A stretch of DNA of 64,000 nucleotides from an uncultured Bacilli bacterium (GCA_934131175.1 CAKOZD010000002.1:127294-191293), one strand, 5' to 3'. Positions 49,213 to 58,900 are shown, numbered from the stretch's first letter. Made by a program: numbers and translations. Notes: generated by a model from the sequence alone, not told the origin.

Positions 49213-49731
49213 ATGGGGTTGTTTAAGCCAACAATGTATAAAAAAAATATATTTGAAATAAATTATAAAAAATTAAAAGAAAAGGGAATTACTTGTTTAG
49301 TATTTGATCTTGATAATACATTAGGATTGATTGATCATAAAAAGTGTCCAGAAGAAACTAGAGAATTAATAAAAAAATTGCAGGATGACTTTTTAATATT
49401 AATTAGTTCAAATAATACAAGAGGAAGAATTACTCCATATTTAGAAGAACTTGGAGTAGGTGGTGTTTCTTGGAGTATGAAACCTTCTACTAGAGGTCTT
49501 AGAAAAATAAAAAGTAATTATCACTTAAAGAAGAAAGAAATGTGTATGATAGGAGATCAAATAGTTACTGATGTTCTTGCGGGAAACAGATTTAGAATAA
49601 TGACAATATTAGTTGATCCACTAGGAGAGAAAGATTTAAAGATAACAGGTTTGAACCGAAAAATTGAAGCAAAAATAGTTAAAAGATATGAAAAAAGGGG
49701 ATTATTCGAGAGAGGTAAATATTATGAATAA
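49213..49731 (+). CDS. yqeG: YqeG family HAD IIIA-type phosphatase
   Basis: 172 residues. HAD motif I is LVFDLDNTLG (nucleophile Asp), motif II SSNNT, and motif III/IV MKPSTRGL and MIGDQIVTDVLAGNR. The family is related to phosphatidylglycerophosphate phosphatases. The gene precedes yqeH as in Bacillus, overlapping it by about 8 bp, which supports the name. Function in ribosome assembly or lipid metabolism remains unclear. Confidence 0.92.
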   Translation: MGLFKPTMYKKNIFEINYKKLKEKGITCLVFDLDNTLGLIDHKKCPEETRELIKKLQDDFLILISSNNTRGRITPYLEELGVGGVSWSMKPSTRGLRKIKSNYHLKKKEMCMIGDQIVTDVLAGNRFRIMTILVDPLGEKDLKITGLNRKIEAKIVKRYEKRGLFERGKYYE

Positions 49732-50737
49732 TGAAGAGAAACGTTGTAGCGGTTGTGGGGTTTTACTACAAGATCAAAATTTATTACAAGAAGGATATAC
49801 GACAAGTCTTGAAAATGATGTTTGTCAAAGATGCTTTAGAATGAAAAACTATGGAGAATATCAAGTAGTTACTAAATCAAATGATGAGTATTTAAAAATA
49901 CTTAAAAGTGTTGGAGAAACAAAAGACTTAGTTTTATATATTACAGATTTATTAAACTTAGAAGAAAATATTGAAGAAATAAGAAGTATTATTCCAAATA
50001 AAATGATACTTGTTCTTAATAAAAAAGATGTTTTACCAAAGTCTGTAAAAGAAGAAAAATTAATTAATTACTTAAAAGAGAAAAATATTGAATTTGAAGA
50101 AGTAATAGTAGTATCAGTTAATAAAAATATTAATATTGATTACTTACTTAAAAGAATTAAGTATTATCAAACTAGTAAGAATGTTTACGTTGTAGGACAT
50201 ACTAATGCTGGTAAGAGTAGTTTAATTAATAAATTAATTTCTAATTACTCAGATAATACACAAGAACTTACTATGAGTCCATTACCTTCAACTACACTTA
50301 ATTTAGTTAAGATAGATATTAATGATCATTTAACATTAATAGATACACCTGGATTAGTAGATAATGGTTCTATATTAAATAGAGTAGATGCTTCAATGGT
50401 AAAAAAGATTTCTCCTAAAAAGGAGATTAAACCACGTACATATCAATTAAGAAAAAATCAATCAATTATAATTGAAGATTTAATTAGAATTGATTATGTA
50501 GAAGGAGAAAAAAATAGTTTTACTTTATTTGTATCAAATGATTTAAAAGTAAAAAGATTACTTAATTTATTTAATAATGATGAATTAAAGGATAAAAATA
50601 AACTTACTTATGAAGTTAAATATGATGAAGATTTAGTAATTAATGGATTAGGTTTTGTTAAAATAGTTAATAAAGGTGTAATAGATGTTTATATTGATAA
50701 AGATATAGATACATTTATGAGAAAGAGCTTAATATAG
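49724..50737 (+). CDS. yqeH: Ribosome biogenesis GTPase YqeH (circularly permuted)
   Basis: 337 residues. The N-terminal zinc finger has CSGCGVLLQ and CQRCFRM. The GTPase motifs come in permuted order: NKKD (G4) and SVN (G5) before GHTNAGKSSLINKLI (G1) and DTPGL (G3). YqeH acts in 30S subunit assembly. The ATG at 49724 lies inside the end of yqeG and is served by GAGAGG. It is followed by a strong terminator. Confidence 0.95.
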   Translation: MNNEEKRCSGCGVLLQDQNLLQEGYTTSLENDVCQRCFRMKNYGEYQVVTKSNDEYLKILKSVGETKDLVLYITDLLNLEENIEEIRSIIPNKMILVLNKKDVLPKSVKEEKLINYLKEKNIEFEEVIVVSVNKNINIDYLLKRIKYYQTSKNVYVVGHTNAGKSSLINKLISNYSDNTQELTMSPLPSTTLNLVKIDINDHLTLIDTPGLVDNGSILNRVDASMVKKISPKKEIKPRTYQLRKNQSIIIEDLIRIDYVEGEKNSFTLFVSNDLKVKRLLNLFNNDELKDKNKLTYEVKYDEDLVINGLGFVKIVNKGVIDVYIDKDIDTFMRKSLI

Positions 50738-50755
50738 TTCTTTTTCTTTTAATAT

Positions 50756-50784
50756 AAAAAGGATGGTTGATTGCCATCCTTTTT
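50756..50784 (+). terminator. Strong bidirectional terminator after yqeH
   Basis: An 11-bp stem AAAAAGGATGG / CCATCCTTTTT with loop TTGATTG. It works on both strands and would also stop transcripts coming from the inverted state of the adjacent segment. Confidence 0.9.
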
Positions 50785-50838
50785 GTGTATGTATAAATAA
50801 AATATTTTTGGAAATACTAAATAATAAAATAAATAATA

Positions 50839-50861
50839 TCACAAAGTATAAAACTATGTGA
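50839..50861 (+). repeat. Left inverted recombination-like site
   Basis: TCACAAAGTATAAAACTAT (50839-50857) is an exact inverted copy of 52191-52209. Extended to 50861 it forms an imperfect dyad (9 of 11 pairs, arms TCACA/TGTGA), the form of a tyrosine recombinase core site; its centre GTATAAAAC is asymmetric. Confidence 0.75.
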
Positions 50862-50906
50862 ATTTTTTTATTTTTTTACTTGTATATATAGAAATAAATA
50901 AATTTA

Positions 50907-50924
50907 TGACTAAAATTTTGACTA
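50907..50924 (+). repeat. Arm-type direct repeat pair, left
   Basis: TGACTA occurs at 50907-50912 and 50919-50924, 12 bp apart. The same hexamer pair with the same 12-bp step lies at 52021-52038, on the other side of the integrase gene. They may be arm sites for the integrase N-terminal domain. Confidence 0.5.
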
Positions 50925-50925
50925 C

Positions 50926-51996
50926 TTAATTAAATATATTATTTATACATTTTCTTTTATAATCTATTGATGGATGTACATATAAATTAAGTGTAATAGA
51001 AATATTAGCATGTCCTAGTACTTCACTTAATGCTTTTACATCCATTTTCTTCTCAATCGCGTAAGTTGCGAAAGTATGTCTTAAACTATGAAAATTATGT
51101 TTCTTTAATTTTAAAGAATCTAATATTTTTAAATACTTATTATAATAAACTCTAGGTTCAATATAACTCTTTTTACCAGTTAAAAAGAAGTCATCATCTT
51201 CTATATCTTCTAAATATAGTTTAATATATGGAATTAATATATCCGCAATAGGTATTATTCTAACAGAATCTTTTGTTTTCGCACTCTGACATATAACTTT
51301 AGTCTTATTACCACTATTACTTGTATTTTTAATTCTAATTAGTGTTTTATTTATTATTAATTGTCTATCTTCTAAATTAAAGTTTTCTTTCTTTAAAGCA
51401 CATAATTCTCCTATACGAATACCAGTATATAAAGTTAAAGCAATAGAAAATTTAATTCTATCAGAATAAGTTAAACACTTCTCTTTTAAAATATTTGTCT
51501 CAGACACACTAAAATAGTCTATATTTTTTCTTTTTTTAGGTGGAATTATAAAATCTATATTTATATTATTTATTTTTAATATTTGTTTAAATAAAGTCGC
51601 AACTTCATGTACAACATTAAAAGTATATTTATCAAGTTCACAATCTATAAATTTATTAATTAAATTAGTATTTAAATTATTTATCTTTAGATTACCAAAT
51701 TCTGGTCTTAAATGATTATTAATTATAAATATATAAGTAGATAGAGATGACTCTTTAACTTTATTTCTTTTATTATTTATAAATTCATCAAATATTTTAT
51801 TTAAACTATAATTATTTTCTCTAATAACTTTATCTTTATATGTTTCTATAGTAAGTTGTCTTTTCTTTTTAACTTCCATATAACTTTTACCATAAACATA
51901 TATATAATTTGCTTTTCCATTACTATATCCTTTTATAAATCTAGCCTCATATCTTCCATCTTTTCTTTTATAAATTGCTTCTCCTTTTCTAGCCAT
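50926..51996 (-). CDS. Phage-type tyrosine recombinase/integrase
   Basis: 356 residues. The N-terminus MARKGEAIYKRKDGRYEARFIKG is an arm-type DNA-binding domain as in Tn916-like integrases. Then a SAM-like core-binding domain (NKVKESSLSTYIFIINNHLRPEFGN) and the catalytic domain with LYTGIRIGEL (Arg I), a Lys in SAKTKDSVRI, HSLRHTFATYAI (His-x-x-Arg) and LGHANISITLNLYVHP (His and nucleophilic Tyr). All catalytic residues are present. The start at 51996 is favoured by AAGGAG 9 nt upstream; the ATG at 52005 touches that site. The gene lies between the two inverted sites and reads away from the SipW operon. Confidence 0.92.
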   Translation of the reverse strand: MARKGEAIYKRKDGRYEARFIKGYSNGKANYIYVYGKSYMEVKKKRQLTIETYKDKVIRENNYSLNKIFDEFINNKRNKVKESSLSTYIFIINNHLRPEFGNLKINNLNTNLINKFIDCELDKYTFNVVHEVATLFKQILKINNINIDFIIPPKKRKNIDYFSVSETNILKEKCLTYSDRIKFSIALTLYTGIRIGELCALKKENFNLEDRQLIINKTLIRIKNTSNSGNKTKVICQSAKTKDSVRIIPIADILIPYIKLYLEDIEDDDFFLTGKKSYIEPRVYYNKYLKILDSLKLKKHNFHSLRHTFATYAIEKKMDVKALSEVLGHANISITLNLYVHPSIDYKRKCINNIFN

Positions 51997-52020
51997 AACT
52001 ATCATCTCCTTATATTATTT

Positions 52021-52038
52021 TGACTATTAAAATGACTA
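52021..52038 (+). repeat. Arm-type direct repeat pair, right
   Basis: TGACTA at 52021-52026 and 52033-52038, each followed by TTAAA, with the same 12-bp step as the left pair. Confidence 0.5.
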
Positions 52039-52106
52039 TTAAATATTAATTTTATTATGATAATTTTTATTATTTTTTCGTATTTTTTATAATTTTTTTC
52101 TTTTTT

Positions 52107-52137
52107 TTGACAAATTTATTAAAATATGTGGTATGAT
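52107..52137 (+). promoter_or_regulatory. Promoter of the SipW surface operon, inside the invertible segment
   Basis: TTGACA (52107-52112), a 19-bp spacer and an extended -10 TGGTATGAT (-10 at 52132-52137). The leader of about 105 nt runs through the right inverted site (52191-52209) before sipW at 52250. Confidence 0.7.
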
Positions 52138-52190
52138 TAATACATAATAAGAAAGATAAAGGTACGTGTATAGTAATTATTTACTTACAT

Positions 52191-52209
52191 ATAGTTTTAT
52201 ACTTTGTGA
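52191..52209 (+). repeat. Right inverted recombination-like site
   Basis: ATAGTTTTATACTTTGTGA is the exact reverse complement of 50839-50857. It lies between the promoter and sipW. Confidence 0.75.
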
Positions 52210-52249
52210 ATTTTATTTTTTATAAATAGTGAAGTAAGGTGTAGTAAGA

Positions 52250-52828
52250 ATGAAGAAAATTAGTAATATTATTGAAAATATTATATTAGTAATACTAATT
52301 ATTTTAGTAGTTTTTATAGCGATTATCTTTATTCAAACAAAAATGTCACCTGATAAGGTTCCTAATTTATTTGGATATAAACCATTTATTGTTTTATCTA
52401 GTTCAATGGAGAAAGAAATATATAGGGGAGACTTAGTAATTATAAAAAATATTGAAGCAAATAAACTAAAAGTAAATGATATAGTTGCTTATAAAGATAG
52501 TAGTGGGTATGTTGTTACTCATAGAATTGTAAAAGTAAAGAAAGAATATGGAACACTAAAATTTGTTACTAAAGGAGACAATAACAATATAGAAGATAAT
52601 GAATTAGTTAGTTCTAAAGATATAGAAGGAATATATGTAAGAAAGTTTAGTGGAATGGGTAATGTTATTCTTACTATGCAAGAGAAGTCTACTTTAATAA
52701 TTACTTTAATTGTAGTGATTGTTGGAGGAATACTTTTTATTATAGTTGATAATAGTAAATTGTCTATAGATGAGAGAAAAGAGTTAGAAGAATATAGAAA
52801 AAATAAAAGTGATATAAGCATTGAATAG
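52250..52828 (+). CDS. sipW: SipW-type signal peptidase I
   Basis: 192 residues. One N-terminal helix, then VLSSSMEKEIYRGD with the catalytic Ser and VVTHRIVKV with a His in place of Lys, the Ser-His dyad of the ER/archaeal-type (SipW) class, and a second helix near residue 150 (TLIITLIVVIVGGILFIIV). In Bacillus SipW cleaves TasA and TapA for the biofilm matrix. It is first in a seven-gene operon of putative substrates. AAGGTG lies about 10 nt before ATG. Confidence 0.9.
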   Translation: MKKISNIIENIILVILIILVVFIAIIFIQTKMSPDKVPNLFGYKPFIVLSSSMEKEIYRGDLVIIKNIEANKLKVNDIVAYKDSSGYVVTHRIVKVKKEYGTLKFVTKGDNNNIEDNELVSSKDIEGIYVRKFSGMGNVILTMQEKSTLIITLIVVIVGGILFIIVDNSKLSIDERKELEEYRKNKSDISIE

Positions 52829-52874
52829 TAGTGTTTATATATAGATTGATTTTACTTGAGAGGAGGTGTATAAA

Positions 52875-53468
52875 ATGAAAAATGAAGGTAAAAAGAAAAA
52901 ATTAGTAATAGTTTTATTACTATTAGTAGTAGCTTGTGGTTGCTATTTCGTTAGTGGAACATATGCTAAATATACAAGAGCATTAGGTGGTAGTGATACT
53001 GCTACAGTTGCTAAGTTTAGTGTTGATGCTAGTAACTTAAACAAAGAACAAAATGCAACAATCAGTTTATTTGACAATGTAAAAGAAGCTGATACTACAA
53101 GTAGTGAAGAAAATGTTCTTGAAGGAAAAATTGCTCCAGGAACAGGTGGAAGTTTTACTACAACATTAACTAATAAATCAGAAGTTGATGTTAAAGCAGT
53201 TGTTACATTAAAAGAAACAGCAAATACAAGTAATGTTCCAATTGAATATTCATTAGATAAAACAAATTGGAAGAGTGCTTCTGAAATTACTAAAGAAGTA
53301 AATCTAGATTACGTTGGAAAAGCATCTGCTAATTCATCAAGTGATGTTACTATCTACTGGAGATGGGCATTTGATGGAACTGATAGCACTGATACAGCTT
53401 TAGGTGAAGCAACTACTGCTCCAACTGTTACAACTCAAGTAACAGCAACATTTACACAAATTGATTAA
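52875..53468 (+). CDS. SipW-dependent TasA/camelysin-like secreted protein
   Basis: 197 residues. The leader is short and basic (KNEGKKKKLVIVLLLLVVACGCYFVSGTYAKYT); the GTYAKYT ending is the recognised SipW-dependent signal type. The mature part is a beta-sandwich-like, Thr/Ser-rich domain with IAPGTGGSFTTTLTNKSEVDVKAVVTLKE and IYWRWAF, as in TasA/camelysin. A perfect GAGGAGGTG ribosome site suggests this is the most abundant product, perhaps the fibre subunit. Fibre formation is inferred. ATG 52875 is chosen over 52866, where no site fits. Confidence 0.85.
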   Translation: MKNEGKKKKLVIVLLLLVVACGCYFVSGTYAKYTRALGGSDTATVAKFSVDASNLNKEQNATISLFDNVKEADTTSSEENVLEGKIAPGTGGSFTTTLTNKSEVDVKAVVTLKETANTSNVPIEYSLDKTNWKSASEITKEVNLDYVGKASANSSSDVTIYWRWAFDGTDSTDTALGEATTAPTVTTQVTATFTQID

Positions 53469-53491
53469 TATATATTGAAGAAGGAGATAAA

Positions 53492-54181
53492 ATGAAAAAT
53501 AAAAGAAAAGTAACAATAGTAAATCTATTTTTTTCCGTATTACTAATAATTTTAATTTATCTCCTTATTCACCATTTTGGTTATATTAATGAGAAAAAGA
53601 AAACATTACCAACAGGTAATATAGACATTATTGATATAGATGATAATGTCAATGATAATACAAATAATACTAATGATACTAGTAAAAATCCAAACAATGT
53701 AGGAAATCAAAATAATATTGATAAAAATAAGTTAGATAATAAAAGTAATTTAAAAGAAAGTGACTTAATAGTTAGAGATAACTATAGTATATGGAATAGT
53801 AAAAAATTAAGAATTTTTACTAATCAAGCATATCAGTATACTTCAAAGATTGCTCCTAATCTTTCTAATAGTTATGACTTTGTAATTAAAAATAATAGTA
53901 AATATGATTTATATGTAGATATTTATATGGAAGAAGATAATCCATTTAATATTAATATGAAATATAAATTACGAAGTAATAATAATTATTTAGTAGGAAG
54001 CAAAGATAAATATGTAGATGTATCTAAATTATCACAAAGAAATATTTTAATAAAAGCAAATAGTAGTAAAGAATACTCTCTTGATTGGAAATGGATAGAT
54101 AGTGATAATGATACTGAAATAGGAGAAAATATAAATTCTAATTATAAGTTATCTATAAATATAGGTGCTAATCAAAAATAA
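53492..54181 (+). CDS. Membrane-anchored BsaA/TasA-like accessory protein
   Basis: 229 residues. One N-terminal helix (about residues 8-27), then a 60-residue Asn/Asp-rich disordered linker (DNVNDNTNNTNDTSKN) and a beta domain: SKIAPNLSNSYDFVIKNNSKYDLYVDI, INMKYKLRSNNN, SLDWKWIDSDNDTEIG. The W-K-W-x-D-x-D-N-D-T pattern is common in SipW-linked proteins. It may anchor or cap fibres, by analogy with TapA; the role is not proven. GAAGGAGAT precedes the ATG. Confidence 0.75.
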   Translation: MKNKRKVTIVNLFFSVLLIILIYLLIHHFGYINEKKKTLPTGNIDIIDIDDNVNDNTNNTNDTSKNPNNVGNQNNIDKNKLDNKSNLKESDLIVRDNYSIWNSKKLRIFTNQAYQYTSKIAPNLSNSYDFVIKNNSKYDLYVDIYMEEDNPFNINMKYKLRSNNNYLVGSKDKYVDVSKLSQRNILIKANSSKEYSLDWKWIDSDNDTEIGENINSNYKLSINIGANQK

Positions 54182-54217
54182 TCTAACTTATTTTTATTAA
54201 TATTAAAGGAGGTATAG

Positions 54218-55183
54218 ATGAAAAAGATAATAAAGACTCTCTCTTATTTGTTATTAGGAATAATTATTCTTTTTATATTATTAATTTTCATAAATATCTT
54301 CTTTTTTAATAATAAATATAAAGCATCTTTAGTTTTATCTGGGTCTATGGAACCAGATATTTCTGTTAATGATTTAGTAATACTAAAAAGTACTGATAAG
54401 TTTAATGTGAATGATATTGTGTCTTATAAAGATACAAGTGGCAAGGTAGTAATGCATAGGATTATTAAGATTGATGGAAATAAAGTTATTACTAAGGGAG
54501 ATGCGAATAATGTTTCTGATAAAGAAATAGATAAAAGTCAAATAACTGGTATTTATGTATGTAATATTAAATATTTAGGTAAAATAATTAAATTAATTAA
54601 AACACCAATTGGTTTATTATTAGTATTACTTTTAATAGTATTAATAATATTTGTTCCAACTGGTAAAAATATAGTTTTTAATAAGAAAAAAGTTATTGGT
54701 GTGAGTTCAGTTTTATTAGTAATTATCGTTTCTTGTATTTTAGGATATTATTCTCAGTATAAGAAGAATTTTTCTGGTAAAGGAGTAGGAGAAGTTGCAA
54801 GAATTAGGACAGATAGATCTCAAAGTTTAAAGATAGATACTACTGATTTATATCCTGGTTCTACTTCTAAATATTATTTTGGAATAAAAAATTCTAAAGA
54901 TATTACGTCTGAAGTTGGAATCAAATATTCAATAAAGATTAATTCAACTAATAATATTCCATTAAAGTATTCAATTAAATGTTTAGATAAGACAGATGGT
55001 ACTTGTCTTACAAAAGATAATATTAATGTTAATGAAGTAGTGGATGCTGGAGTTATGAATTTAAAAGATACGACTCATTCATATGAATTAAGTATTAACT
55101 GGCCAGAAGAATATAATGATGTAAGTTATATAAATGAATTAGAAGTAATAAAGATAGATATAGTTGCAGAACAAATAGATTAA
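54218..55183 (+). CDS. Second SipW-type signal peptidase fused to a substrate-like domain
   Basis: 321 residues. The first 125 residues are a signal peptidase: VLSGSMEPDISVND (catalytic Ser), VMHRIIKI (His), KGDANNVSD. Two further helices follow (about residues 130-150 and 160-178). The last 140 residues resemble the secreted proteins of the operon: SCILGYYSQYKKNFSGKGVGEVA looks like a SipW-type signal and cut region, then YPGSTSKYYFGIKNSKDITSEVGIKY and YELSINWPEE. So protease and potential substrate are in one chain. It might be self-processed. AAAGGAGG precedes the ATG. Confidence 0.8.
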   Translation: MKKIIKTLSYLLLGIIILFILLIFINIFFFNNKYKASLVLSGSMEPDISVNDLVILKSTDKFNVNDIVSYKDTSGKVVMHRIIKIDGNKVITKGDANNVSDKEIDKSQITGIYVCNIKYLGKIIKLIKTPIGLLLVLLLIVLIIFVPTGKNIVFNKKKVIGVSSVLLVIIVSCILGYYSQYKKNFSGKGVGEVARIRTDRSQSLKIDTTDLYPGSTSKYYFGIKNSKDITSEVGIKYSIKINSTNNIPLKYSIKCLDKTDGTCLTKDNINVNEVVDAGVMNLKDTTHSYELSINWPEEYNDVSYINELEVIKIDIVAEQID

Positions 55184-55199
55184 GAAAGGAGTGTAAGTA

Positions 55200-55949
55200 A
55201 TGAGTAAGAGTAATATATCACTTGGAGACAAATTTATAATTATGAGTTTTATTTTCACTATCTTGTTACTTGCTCTAATTTCTTATAATGTTTTTTCTAA
55301 ATACGTTTTGAGTATAAAAGATAGTACTATTTTATCTACTAGTAATTTGGTTTTTACTAGTGATTTTTTGTCAGATGATGATATAGTTCCAACTTATGAT
55401 GTTTATGAGAATAAAATTACTTTTAAATTAAAAAATAATGATGATAAGAATGTAGATATTACTGATAAAAATATTAAATATAATGTAGAGTCTACATGTG
55501 GTACTTTATCAAAGAATAATGGTACTTTGACTGGAAATGTTGATAGTAGTGATTCCATTACTTTGGAAAGTGATAATTTAGAGAGTTGTACAGTTACTGC
55601 TACATCAACTTATCCTTATAAAAAGACAATAAGTGCAACTTTTAATTTTAAAGGAATTGATACAGTTAATGAATATATAGTTACTGATAAAGGGTATTAT
55701 ATAGTTTTAAATATTTTGACAGGAAATAATTTAGAAGATATTTCAATTGACTATAGTGGCTTTTTACCTGATACTACTAATTCTTTAATGAATGATTGGT
55801 TAGATGGTACAAAAGCAACTATTAGTAAGAATGATTTATCTACTCAGACTAATTATGAGCTTAGATTAAAAAAGACAGAAGCAACAAAGAAGAATTATAG
55901 TATGGATAAATTAAAGACATATAAAAATAGTATAAAGTTAAATGTTTAG
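55200..55949 (+). CDS. Secreted protein of the SipW operon
   Basis: 249 residues. N-terminal helix IMSFIFTILLLALISYNVFSKY with FSKYVLSIKD after it resembles a SipW-type signal. The rest is extracellular: KITFKLKNNDDKNVDITDKNIKYNVESTCGTLSKNNGTLTG, a beta-rich Asp/Ser/Thr-rich domain with one pair of Cys (CGTL, ESCTV). No known domain is certain. The strong AAAGGAGTG ribosome site and 16-bp spacing place it in the operon. Confidence 0.75.
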   Translation: MSKSNISLGDKFIIMSFIFTILLLALISYNVFSKYVLSIKDSTILSTSNLVFTSDFLSDDDIVPTYDVYENKITFKLKNNDDKNVDITDKNIKYNVESTCGTLSKNNGTLTGNVDSSDSITLESDNLESCTVTATSTYPYKKTISATFNFKGIDTVNEYIVTDKGYYIVLNILTGNNLEDISIDYSGFLPDTTNSLMNDWLDGTKATISKNDLSTQTNYELRLKKTEATKKNYSMDKLKTYKNSIKLNV

Positions 55950-55967
55950 TGTGGAGGAAGTAGTATT

Positions 55968-58900
55968 ATGGAAGTATTTGAAAAATTAAAAATAAAAAAA
56001 TTTATACCAGCACTAATAATATTTGGTCTATTATTATTTATAACTAGTTATCATACTTCTTCATTAATAAAAGATAATTCTAATACAAAAACAGGTAATC
56101 AAAAAAACACAAGTGAAGTAAGCACATTGAGTGAGGATATTTTAGAAGATGACAATACAATAGTTTTTGATATATCAAAGGGAAAAATAGAAATAGGAAG
56201 TACTTATACTGGATATGATTTAAATGGTAATAAAATAACAGGAAGTCATGATTCCAATAAAGTGTATTACATCACTCAAGAAAACCATGATGTAAAGACT
56301 GATAATAATATTGTTTTTAATCAAAATTCAAGTGAACTTTATACTGTAATACTTGATAATGTTAATATGGGTGCTTCATCATATGGAACTGCTGCACCTG
56401 CTACTGGACCTAATAATGGTTCATACGATGGATTAATTTATATAAATGGTTATAGTACAAAAAATATTACTTTAAAGTTAAAAAACGAAAATATTATACG
56501 AGCTATAAGATATAATACAGGAAGTGGTTCATATTATAATATGAATTATATTAACTTTAATTCAAAACTTAAGATTACTAGTTATGATGGAGATGGAAGT
56601 GTAAATGGTAAATTATATATTCCAATTAAGGCATCTGAAAATGAAATTTCTTCTATTGTAAATTCAAATGTTGATTATAACCATTGGAACTCTGGAATTG
56701 GTGGTTCAGATGGAGATTCATCTGTTACAGGATTAACAATAGCGGGTGGAGATATTCAGGTTTTAACTACAAGAGGTGATAACTGTACTGCGATAGGTGG
56801 AGGAGGAAATGGTTATTCTGATATTTCTATTATAGGTGGAAATGTGAAAGCAATATCAAATGGAACAGGGACTGCAATAGGTGGTGGTATTGGATATCAT
56901 GCAATGGGTGGTCCTGGAAATATAACTATTTCTAATGGAAATGTTTATGCTGCTAATTATGGTTATGGAGTTGCTATAGGAGGAGGTTCTTCTTATAAAA
57001 TGAATGGAAGCGATGGTAATATAACTATTAGTGGTGGAAATATTACAGCTCTTGCTCAAGGTAATAACTCTATTGGTGGTGGTATAAGTACTGAAAGTGA
57101 TGGTGGAGGTGCTACAATCAATATAACAGGTGGAACTATAGTTTCTAATAATATTGGTGGAGGTTATTCTCCTATATCTGGTTATAAAGATTCTAATATT
57201 AAAATTACAGGTGGAAGTATCAATTCATCTGTATCTACTCAACCTACTAATGGTAGTGAGAATGTTTATTTGACTAGAACTACTTTATATGGAATGGATG
57301 TTGCTCAAGCTAATAAAAATATTTATTCTATTAATGGAGTAAATCTTCCTAGTAATTATAGTTTTAATGATGTTAAAACTGATGATAAGGGTACGCTTTA
57401 TTTATGGTTACCTAGTAGTGGTGTTATTAATAGTGCAAGTGATGGAGAAAACTTATATGAAGGTAGTGTAGCTACTAAAACTGTTGGTATATTACAATAT
57501 AATAGTTCTAAGAAATATTTTTCTACTAAGATATCTTATAATAAAGATGTTAAATTATATACTGATGAGAAACTTACTTCTGAGTTTTCTGGTTCATTAA
57601 TGGTTCCTTCTAATACTGATACAAGTTTTTATGTACAAGCAGAAAAATATAATAGTGATAATTATTATGATATTAATTTATATATGTCTGATGGTAATAC
57701 TATGAAGAAAATTAGTCCTAGTAGTGTTGATAATGAAAAAGGTGTTTATAAATATACAGTAAATATTACATCAGATAATTATATTTGGATTGAGAGTATT
57801 AAAGATAATAAAGAAAAGAAATTATCAATAGATTTATCTTTTGGTAATGCAGTTATTGAGAGTGGTAGTAAAGATTCTACTAATAAATTAAAAGTTAATG
57901 GATATAGTTTAGATAATTATGATGGAGATTTTTATTTAACTTCTGCTGGTCTTGGTGTTACTAATAATTTGATTGTTAAGAGTGGTAGTTCTACAATTAC
58001 AACAAATAGTTTGGTTTTATCTAGTAATAATAGTGGAATTGAAATAGAAAATGGAGAAGTTAATTTATATTCAAGTGCTTCAAATGATAGCATTATATCT
58101 ACTGATAATCCTGCAATATATTTAAAGAAAGATAGTAGTTTAAATATTTATGATACGACAGATGGTTCTTTAGAGTTAACTACTAAGAAAGAGAATACTT
58201 CTGCAATTGATGGAGAGGGTTCTGTTGTAATCAATAAAAAAGATGGTTTCTTAATATTAAATTCTGGAGAAGGTGCTACTAGTATTAGAGCAGATGATTA
58301 TACTTATAATGCTGAAAATAAGATATCTAATTCAATACTTCCTTATACTATTACTTTAGCAAATAGAGAGTTTGTTGGATTTATTAGTTCTTATAGTGGT
58401 ACTAATAAGATTTATGATAGTAGTTATAAGTATACTACAACTTCTAATTCTTCATTTAAAGCAATTGGTGTTGAATATATAAAATATGGTGATGAAGTTA
58501 TTACTCATTCTATTGTTAATGATAATTTAGTATTTAATATTAGTAATATTGATGAGGACAAAGTCTTAACTACACATGTTAAAAATGGTAATTCTTTATT
58601 AGAAAATAATACGAATTATGTTTGGCAACAAAATACTACAACAGGGGTACTTACAATTAATGGAGAGGCTATTACTGAACATTTGATTACTGCATTTGTT
58701 GAAGAAGAGGAGTTAGCAATTGTAGTCGATGCGGTTGATAAAACTTATAATTATGATGGAAGTAATCATTCAATTGATGTTAGAGTAGTTTTTCCAACAA
58801 TTGGTGTTAAACTTGAATATTGTACTGATAGTGATTGTTTCTTAGAAGATGGTAGTAAGAATACTTCTGCTAATTGGACAAGTGATAAACCTAGTCTTAG

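Larger units (their letters stand above)
50839..52209. other. Predicted invertible segment carrying integrase and promoter
   Basis: The 1371-bp segment is bounded by exact 19-bp inverted repeats and contains the integrase (minus) and a strong plus-strand promoter at 52107-52137. Because the site centres are inverted with respect to each other, recombination would flip the segment rather than delete it. In the present orientation the promoter faces sipW; flipped, it would face the terminator after yqeH. This is inference from sequence layout only. Confidence 0.6.

Noticed and set aside
50855..52221. Direct-repeat reading of the integrase flanks (CTnTGTGAATTTT...ATTTTTT) as attL/attR of an excisable element
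   Set aside because: The direct match is shorter, interrupted and mostly T-rich, while the inverted match is 19 of 19 bases with balanced composition. It is kept only as an alternative: a solo-integrase element.
56600..57250. Gly-rich repeats in the giant gene as a possible CRISPR or DNA repeat array
   Set aside because: Repeats are only at protein level (GGG/ISGG turns of a beta-helix); the DNA is not regularly repeated and has no spacers.
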